A DNA stretch of 64,000 bases from Sarcophilus harrisii (lineage: Eukaryota > Chordata > Mammalia > Dasyuromorphia > Dasyuridae): positions 430,245,669 to 430,309,668 of the forward strand of contig NC_045429.1 in the NCBI RefSeq assembly GCF_902635505.1, written 5' to 3'. A model generated the notes under the pieces. That model did no database searches, had not been told where the DNA came from, and was given only the letters and a program-made list of their open reading frames with translations. The position numbers were made by a program, and so were the translations under genes. Below are positions 56,541 to 64,000 of this stretch, piece after piece. The number at the start of each line of letters is the position of its first letter. Position 1 is the stretch's first letter.

Positions 56541-58985
56541 CACATTCCCAGTTATGATTACCAGCTTTGCATTTCCCTCCATCTTATTTTGTCTCCTGCA
56601 TATATTTTTGATCTCTCATTCTACCCTGTCCTTGGTCATGTTTTTTTATCTCTTATCACCTCTTCCTCCTGTCTTAGTTATGTTTTTTAACCCACTCCAC
56701 CTCCTATCTTATCTTCTATTACCCCTTCCCCACTTCTCTTACCTTTTCCCCTAGTGTTTCTGCCCTCCCTTCTATCCTGCCCCTCCCTTTTCTTTATTCT
56801 TTCTTTTCCTACTCCTTTATAGGGTTAGGTAAATTTCTTTTTTTATTGTTATATAGCTTTTTATTTACAAATATATGCATAAGTAATTTTTCAGCATTGA
56901 CAGTTGCAAATCCTTTTGTTTCAACTTTTTCCCTCCTTCCTCCCAGCCTTTCCCCCAGATGGCAGGTTGACCAATACATGTTAAATATGTTAAAGTATAA
57001 GTTAAATACTATATTAAGTATACATGTCCAAACAGTTATTTTGCTGTACAAAAAGAATGGGACTTTGAAATAGTGTACAATTAGCCTGTGAAGAAAATCA
57101 AAAATGCAGGCAGACAAAAATAGAGGGATTGGGAATTCTATGTAGTGGTTCATAGTCATCTGCTAGAGTTCTTTTGTTGAGTGTAGCTGGTTCAGTTCAT
57201 TACTGCTCTATTGAAACTGATTTGGTTCATCTCATTGTTGAAGAGGGCCATATCCATCAGAACTGGTCATCATATAGTATTGTTCTTGAAGTATATAATG
57301 CTCTCCTGGTCCTGCTCATTTCACTCAGCATCAGTTCGTGTAAGTCTCTCCAGGCCTTTCTGAAATCATCCTGTTGGTCATTTCTTACAGAACAATAATA
57401 TTCCATAATATGCATATACCACAATTTACTTAGCTAATCTCCAACTGATGGGCATCCACTCAGTTTCCAGTTTCTGGCCACTGCAAAAAGGGCTGCCACG
57501 AACATTCTTGCACATACAGGTCCTTTTCCCTTTTTAAAAATCTCTTTGAGATATAAGCCCAGTAGTGACACTGCTGAGTCAAAGGGTATGAACAGTTTGA
57601 TAGCTTTTTGAGCATAGGGTTAGGTAAATTTCTATACCCAACTGAATGATGAAGTTATAGAGCCAAAACTGATGAGATGAAGCTTCAGACAATGCTCATC
57701 CTCCATTGCTTTCCCTCAATTGTAATAGGTCTTTTGAGCCTCTTCATGTGGTTTAATTGTTCCATTATGCCTCCCTTTTCCTCTTTTTCTAGTACAGACC
57801 TTTTTCCACTCCTTAATGTCTTTTTCTCTGACATCATTACATCAGAGTCTATTCTCAACTACACCCTCAGTCTATGTGATGCCCCCTTCTATCTGCTCCT
57901 GTGACAGATTCAGTTCTCAAGAGATACAGATGGAAAGTTTAACCTTTAAATAATATATATTTCCCCCTCTTTACTTTTCTATGCTTCTCTTGAGTCCTGT
58001 GTTTGTAGGTTAAATTTTCTATTCTAGTTTTTTTCATAGAAATGATTGAAAATCTCTTACTTCATTGAAGCTTTATTGCCTCCCCTGAAAGATGATGCTC
58101 AGTCTCACTGGGTAGTTAATTCTTTGTTGTTACGCCCAGGACTTTTAACTTCTAGAATAAGATATTCCAATCCCTCCATCCCTTTATTGTAGAAACTGCC
58201 AGATCCTGGGTAATCCTGACTGTTGTTCCTCAGTATTTGAATTGTTTTTGTCTGGCAGCTTGCAGTATTTTTTCCTTGAGATTGTAGTTCTGGAATTTCA
58301 TAACAATGTTCCTTGGGGTTTTCTTTGTGTGATCTCTTTCTGAAGCTGATTGATGGATTCTCTAAATGATTCTGTTTCTAGAATATTGAGGCAGTTTCTC
58401 TTAATGAACTATTGAAGAATGTTATCCAGGCTCTTTTTTTTTGGTCATGGCCTTCAAGTAGGCCAATAATTTTTAAATTGTCTCTTCTGGATCTATTTTC
58501 TAGGTCAGCTATTTTTTAATGAGGTATTTTCATTTTTTCATTCTTTTTGGTTTGTTTGACTTATTCTTGCTGTCTTACAGAGTCATTAGCTTCCATTTGC
58601 CTCATTCTACTTTTTAATGTGTGATTTTCTTCAATTAACTTTTGTATCTCTTTTTCCAATTGGCTAATTCTACTTTTTAAGGAGTTCTTTTCTTTAGACA
58701 ATTTCCCCCTTCCTTTCCAAGCTGTTGACTCTCATGTACACCTCTCATTTCTTTTCTAATTTTTTTCTTTTACCTCTCTTATTTGCCTTTTAAAGTGTTT
58801 TATGACCATTTCCAAGAAGCCTTTTTGTGCTTGAGACCAATTTATATCACTCTTTGAGATTTCTTCTGTGGACCTTTGTCTTCATCTGAGTTGGTGTTCT
58901 GGTCTGCCCTGTCACCATAGTATCTTTCTATATTCAAGGTTCTTTTCTGTATGTTGTTCATTGTCTTTCTTTTTCTTTTGGTATT

Positions 58986-59023
<38 letters not shown>

Positions 59024-59480
59024 TAGTCAATCTCTGTTCCCAGGGTAAAAGGGGCACTGTCCCAACCTTCCTGTGCAGCTCTGAGCCTTGGCTTTGAGCA
59101 CAGGTGCCCCTTGTGTTTACAAGGGGTAGCTTTGCCTGCTCTTTTCAAAAAACATTCGGTTTTCCAAGAATTTGCTTTCTGAGCTATGACTGGAAGCTAT
59201 CCCATTGATCTGCAATTCTACTGAGCCAGGACTGTATTTTAGTTGCTGATTTACTATGATTAAGAAAATAATCTCACTGGCTTTCCCAGAGTCTCTCTGA
59301 TGTGGCCTGAACACCCTTTTCACCCCAGTGAGACTGACCTTTCTTAAGTTTTCTATTCTATCTTGAGCTGAAGAGTAGTTTCATTCAATCAGAGGCCTGG
59401 TTTTTATGTGCTTCTTAAGGGAAACAGGGAGAGGTAGAGCAGCTTCCTGGCTTTACTCTGTCATCTTGGCTCCATCCCTC
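56541..59480 (-). mobile_element. 5' half of an L1 (5' UTR, ORF1, inter-ORF spacer, start of ORF2)
   Basis: On the - strand it starts near 59480 with 'ggagccaagatgacagagta' (L1 5' signature), passes an A-run (58991-59020), then ORF1 with 'gacctagaaaatagatccag' and 'cattattgg'-type RRM sequence, 'caggatctggcagtttctac' of the ORF1 C-terminal domain, and the spacer 'caaaagacctattacaattg'. It reaches the first ORF2 codons (about 'MEGNAKLVIITGNVNGM', compare MAGNTELVI at 8368) near 56540. All later L1 sequence is missing. A younger L1 splits it. ORF1 is broken. Confidence 0.85.
56839..57613 (-). mobile_element. Young 5'-truncated L1 with a perfect 20-bp target duplication
   Basis: Antisense copy from the tail 'ttttttattgttatatagct' to 'atcaaactgttcataccctt'. 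The duplication ATAGGGTTAGGTAAATTTCT at 56819-56838 and 57614-57633 is perfect over 20 bp. It carries the ORF2 C-terminal block and 3' UTR only. Confidence 0.95.
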
Positions 59481-60120
59481 CATTTTACCTCTGATTCACC
59501 TTCTTCATTAACTTATTGCAACTGCTCTCATCTGCCTGAAAGGTGGGATTCCAGACTTTTCTTGAGCATAATGCCATAGTGCCATGATTTCTCATGTTTG
59601 CAGGCTTACATTTCAATACCCCTCAGAAGTAATTCTCATAGATCACTGGACAGTTAAGATCCCCATTGAGGTCTGGAGGGCCACAAGGAAAGTATGATTG
59701 CCTAGACTCACTCTCCAATTGTATCTCCAACTGCTCTCATCTGCTGCATCACAGTACAACTTCTTAACTACCAAAGTACAAACTTCATTCCTCCATTCTT
59801 ATAATCTGTTCCTTCATTCTTTATCCACTTCCAGCCTACCTCTAATATCCCACTTGAGGTCTCCCTGTCCCTTTCACTATGGCTTAGGATCTTCCATTGT
59901 GTGATGGACCCACTTCCCTCCATTGTACATATTTTTTCTCTTAGGTACCCTTTCACTTTCCTACACTCACTTAAAAGATTTGTTTCCCTCAGAATCTTAA
60001 ACTTTCCACTTAGATGGCACCTTTGTTCAGACCTTGATCCACTGTAGGTCTTGGTAGGAGAATCAGTATATACTTTACTTGCCCAATAACACTTCCTGAC
60101 CATTCCCTAAACATTTGTCA
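59481..60120. other. Intergenic stretch without recognised gene
   Basis: Pyrimidine-rich; no exon recognised. Confidence 0.45.
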
Positions 60121-60124
60121 TTGT

Positions 60125-60355
60125 TATTGCTATTTATTTATTTCACTTATGTCTGGCTCTTCATGTTCCCCTTTGCGGTTTTCTTGGCAAAGATCCTGGA
60201 GTGGTGTGCCATTTCCTTCTCCAGCTCATTTTACAGATGAGTGACTTGTCCAGGGTCACATAGTAAGCATCTGTGGCCAGATTTCAATGCAGGAAATTGA
60301 ATTTTCCTGAATTTAGGTCCAATATCCTAACTACTATACCATGTAGTTGCTCCTA
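60125..60355 (-). repeat. Mar1-type SINE, antisense
   Basis: 'ggttttcttggcaaagatcc', 'ccatttccttctccagctca', 'ttgtccagggtcacatagta', 'ctactataccatgtag'. Confidence 0.88.
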
Positions 60356-60442
60356 AACACTAACACTCACTAATTTCTCCTCTACTGAGAAGCTCTCCAT
60401 CTAAATTTCTCATCTAATGCAGGGGGCAAGTTATTATTACTA

Positions 60443-60473
60443 AAAACAACAACAACAACAACAACAACAAAAC
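60443..60473. repeat. (CAA)n microsatellite
   Basis: Nine CAA units. Confidence 0.95.
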
Positions 60474-60474
60474 C

Positions 60475-61015
60475 TTTCTCCTATCCAAGGCATTTCTTTT
60501 CCTTTTATAAAAGAGTTTAGGCCTAGTTCATAATCATCTCTAGCCTGCTTCTTACATCATGAGACTTCTGAGCCTTTCCCTGAGGTTCAAACTGTTTGCC
60601 AAGAGTGTTTCTGCCTCTCTTGTCTCATGGTTGGCACCCATATCCTACCCCATCATGCATTTTCCCTTCCATACTTTATTTCTATTCTCTAGATGTGACT
60701 TAGTGCTATTGGGAAATTTTCTGAAAGCATTTACCCCTTGGCAAATGTTGCAAATAAAGAGAACTTATTGTTTTATTGATTGTCTAGACTTTAGAAAATT
60801 ATGTAAAAGTTATTAGCAGTGCATGTTAAACTTAAATGTGGAGCATGTCTTTGCGGAGAGCAATATACAACCTTGATATTAGCTTGCCCCAGATTGGGGC
60901 CTGCTGATTCCTTTACCTCTTCTGTAGGGGATCATCTGGTCTTTGGGAGAGCATTAGATTAGACCATGCTGTTTTCTGAATTCATCTAACCATATCTCCA
61001 CCACCTCATTTTCTT
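60475..61015. other. Intergenic stretch without recognised gene
   Basis: No exon or element recognised. Confidence 0.45.
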
Positions 61016-61019
61016 GGTA

Positions 61020-61150
61020 AATAAATGAATGAATGAAAAAGCCTTTGTTAAAAGCTTGTTCTATCTCAAGCACTATGCTAGGCACTGGCAACAAAACTAT
61101 AAAAACTGAGAGAGTAAACTTCCAGAAGTTTACATTGCAATAGGGGAGAT
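61020..61150 (+). repeat. Old dispersed repeat
   Basis: 'tgaatgaaaaagcctttgtt', 'caagcactatgctaggcact', 'agaagtttacattgcaatag' match the order of a repeat common in marsupial genomes. Confidence 0.55.
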
Positions 61151-62943
61151 AATATATCAAGGGAAAGATGGGCCAGGGTGGGAAGATGCCTTTTGGTAAA
61201 TCACAAGGGTAGTGAGTGGAGCCATTGGCAGGTTAATTATTGTGTCTTTTTCAGAAGCCATAGCAATACTGATTTAATTGAGGCTCCTAAGTCAGGAAGG
61301 GAAAAGGGTTGAAAGATGTATTAGGAATGTTGGCTGTGGGGTACACTGTGAGAAGATGGATTGGATTGATAATTAAATGGGATGTAAAGACAAATCTGAT
61401 GTGAAACTACTGAGCTATTGGAACTTTCAAGGGTGAATTCACTCCATCAATAAAGACAGTTTAGCTGGAAGGATGGAAGTTTCAGGGCTGAGTAGATTAC
61501 CTCCCCCAAGGCATGGTCTTTGGAGGGATTCTCTGATGAAAGAGCATCTTCTAAGTAAATGGCAAGATGATGTCTTGATGTGAGTGAAAATCCTGAAAGG
61601 AACTTTGTTCCTGCCCTTCTTTTACAATTCTTCCACACTCTTCCCTAGTGTTTCACAGGGAGATCTTTCTTCTTTACTAAATTTCCTTCTTTTCAATTTT
61701 TCCTGAGATGCCTAGGTCTGAACAGGCTTAGAACAGATAAGGAGCAGGTTGAGGAAGGCAGTCATAGTAAATTCCCCCTTAATGAAAAAAAACATTGATA
61801 AGTTGAAGCAAAAACTCAAAGCCAAGTGAGTGTATGAGAAGATGGGAGACCCTCCTTTTACAATCCATTTGAAGGAAGCAGGGATATATATCCAGGGAAA
61901 GGGTGATTTGTACAAGGGAGTAGAGAAGCAAAATAGTTGTCATCTTTTATATGGAGAATTATAATTATATGGGTGTGGGGAGAAAGAAAAAGCCCAAATG
62001 AATTTCAAGCTTAGAGAAGCAGTGTTAAAATTTAATATATGGAATGAATTCTTAGGAAGGAGCACTTTGCTAACCTTGAAAAGATTGCTCAGAAGATAAC
62101 ATGTGTCCCTTAATGGAGCAGTTTAAGGTAATTTTATTGTAGAGAGAATTCTGGCTTCTAGTGTGATTTTTCCTGAAATTTCTCAGAGGCCCCTTTCAAA
62201 CTGAGATTGTATAACTTTAGGACTCTAAAGTAGGACTGACAATGGAGAAAGCCTTTTGGCAAATCAGATCATTGGGAAGTAGATGGGGTAGAATGATGGA
62301 AGTTTTATTCTATTCCTATCATTCTATTCCTAGTTGGTTCGCTCTGAAATGAAGATTTTTCCAGCTAAGTCAGGAAAGATAACAACCATGAGGTTCTTGC
62401 ATCCTCTGCGCCCTACCTCCCTTTCATCCCTCACCTTAGCTCCCTCCCACTCTAGGAGCTCTAGCCTCCGAAACAAATGCAAGAAAACACGAGCTGTCAG
62501 GTTTTATAAACAAAAATATATTTTCTATAGAAATTCAATGGTCATACATACTATAGCATTGTTTCCCATAAGAACATTCATTTTCGATACATTGGGTTCA
62601 ATGTGACTTCTCTCCAGAAGATTTAAACACCTTTCACATGGATTTTCATACCAATTTTTACAACATCCCTTTGAGGTAGGAAGGAGAGGAATGGAGTATT
62701 TCCCATTTTATACACATAAAGCCTAAGGCACAGAAGTAAAAGGACTGACTCAAGGGTAAGTTACAAAAAACAATAACAAAACCACAAAGTCTCAAGGCAC
62801 AGAAAGCTGAACACTATCAATTTAAATAGGACAAAATATATTAAAATTATAATAAACTGTTTCAACCTAAGGGAGGTGGGCACAAAATAAATTATTCTTC
62901 AGCACCACTTTAATATCAGGTCTGGCTGGGCTAAGAGAAAGGG
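61151..62943. other. Sequence between the two tail-to-tail chemokine genes
   Basis: No exon recognised. ATTAAA on the - strand at 62909-62914 could be a polyadenylation signal of the second gene but is very close to its stop. A MIR-like remnant is at about 62640-62760. Confidence 0.45.
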
Positions 62944-63055
62944 TCAGGAACTTTCCTGGATCTTGACTTTTTGGTTGTCCAGTTGGTTCATTATATGTTG
63001 GACCCATTGATCCTTGGGATTAGCACAGACTTTGAAGCCTCTTTTTGTGATAAAC
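62944..63055 (-). CDS. CC chemokine exon 3 of a second gene (partial; rest beyond the window)
   Basis: On the - strand, 'cctttccttcacAG' is a strong acceptor. After one phase-completing base it encodes FITKRGFKVCANPKDQWVQ, HIMNQLDNQKVKIQESS and TGA. This has the fourth chemokine cysteine, the ANP-WVQ motif and a helix, and matches exon 3 of the 52-kb gene at about 20 of 33 positions. The phase fits an exon 2 ending in two bases of a codon. Exons 2 and 1 should lie at higher coordinates; 63056-64000 contains no CC exon, so intron 2 is at least 945 bp (884 bp in the neighbour). The tail NQLDNQKVK recalls MCP-type chemokines. Secreted leukocyte attractant by family. Confidence 0.88.
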
Positions 63056-64000
63056 CTGTGAAGGAAAGGACCGTTAATGAGTGACTTTGTGAATTTAGCC
63101 CAGGAGGATGAAGCATCCCACCCTAATCCTGTTCTCTCAACCTCCCTTTACCATCCTACTACTGGCATTGGAAAATGAAACCCAGTGGGAATTTCTCTCA
63201 GGACTATCCTCCTGCCCAAATGGAACTGTCCTGTATCCTGGGTTGAGTGAATGGTAGTCACTGAAGATTCAAATAGAGGGTATTCATCATTTTCCTCCAT
63301 TTATTCCCTTCTTCCCAGATTATTGTGTTCTACTTTCCAGTTTTGGGGATTCAGCTTTCGATTAATTATGGATTGGGTTGCAGGTGGTGGGTGACATCCC
63401 ATCCCAAATGAGGGACAAAAACCCATTTCAAACTTTCCCCCTTTCTTGGATTTGAAGATCTCTCCTTGGGATCCTTATAAGGAAGAGTAGTATGAGAATG
63501 TAAGTGGAGGGAGGGACTTTTGACAATCTCTCTTCTCTTCTCTTCTCCCCACCTCCATTCTACAGAGGAAGGCTGAAAGAATAGAAATGACTTGCTCAGA
63601 ACCACTCAATGACAAAGTCAGATGTAGGTACTCAGACTCTTGTCAGATCAGAACAAATATGGAAAACTTTTATGAAACAGAACTTGAGGGAAGTCAGGAG
63701 ATAACAGTTTTTCTGCTAATTTGCTGTGCAACTTAAGGGGGGAAAATTCCATCCTTTCGTTTCCTCTTTTGTCAAATGATTTGACTAGGCTAGATTATAT
63801 TTGGTCACTGTGATGAACCTTCCTGCTCTAGCATCTTATGGTTCAAGGATAGTATCTTATGTGCAAATTAATTAATACCAGTGGATTTGATACACAATTG
63901 TTCATAACACTTATTCTTTTCATCACTTGTAGGAATAGCTCCAGTGAGGACACTAATCTGTCTACAAAAAGTTCTGAAGGTCTGAACTTGTCATATTTCA
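63056..64000 (-). other. Intron 2 (part) of the second chemokine gene
   Basis: Inferred intron. Contains MIR-like remnants (63560-63640 and 63670-63840) and no readable exon 2. Confidence 0.6.

Noticed and set aside
62334-62606. 90-residue frame between the two chemokine genes
   Set aside because: No recognisable domain or conservation signal; low-complexity Ser/Leu/Arg content.
63056-64000. Search for exons 2 and 1 of the second chemokine gene
   Set aside because: No - strand CC-motif exon with splice sites was found; they must be outside the window.
1-64000. tRNA, rRNA, CRISPR or bacterial operon features
   Set aside because: None seen. tRNA-like stretches are the heads of SINEs, and direct repeats are microsatellites or transposon copies.

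Overview
This is eukaryotic, intron-bearing and very repeat-rich DNA. The SINEs are the marsupial kinds: Mar1-like copies whose 3' end reads 'AACCCCAAATGGGGTCAC', and WSINE-like copies ending 'GGGCAAGTCACTTA(A/G)CCCC'. With them occur THER/MIR elements, a marsupial-type L1, L3/CR1 fragments, an RTE-like LINE and a hAT MITE. I infer a marsupial, probably Australian; the species cannot be fixed from sequence alone.

The only host genes I can support are inflammatory CC chemokines in the last 22 kb. An intact three-exon gene lies on the + strand at 52428-54429. It encodes a 98-residue precursor with a signal peptide, the CC motif and all four chemokine cysteines, behind a compact promoter with a kappaB-type site, a CRE-like half site and a TATA-like box. 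About 8.5 kb further on, exon 3 of a second CC chemokine gene lies on the - strand (62944-63055); its other exons must lie beyond the right edge, so the two genes face each other tail to tail. About 10 kb upstream of the intact gene, 41985-43530 is a collinear decayed copy of its promoter, exon 1, intron 1, exon 2 and early intron 2. So the window is the edge of a chemokine cluster shaped by duplication, inversion and decay.

Layout. 0-5.6 kb: truncated L1 pieces, SINEs and simple repeats, including a triplet array. 5.6-14.7 kb: a Russian-doll nest of L1 elements, with a near full-length L1 (6114-13013) inside an older L1, itself inside a still older one, and with a solo LTR and two short L1 3' ends added later. 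14.7-41 kb: gene-free sequence with scattered SINEs, L1 fragments, an L3/CR1 piece, a hAT MITE with perfect 8-bp duplications (30952-31143), a tail-only retrotransposition (28198-28271), a cluster of palindromic kappaB-like sites (31609-31673), a 225-bp polypurine tract, and two local non-TE-looking duplications. 41-55 kb: chemokine relic, an RTE-like LINE, L3/CR1 and the intact gene. 55-64 kb: a long (TG)/(GA) array, the 5' half of an L1 split by a younger L1 with a perfect 20-bp target duplication, and the second chemokine exon.

No rRNA, tRNA, CRISPR or bacterial-type feature was seen. Most open frames in the window are L1 debris or translations of simple repeats. Repeat family names are from memory of consensus motifs; element ends are precise only where a target-site duplication is quoted.
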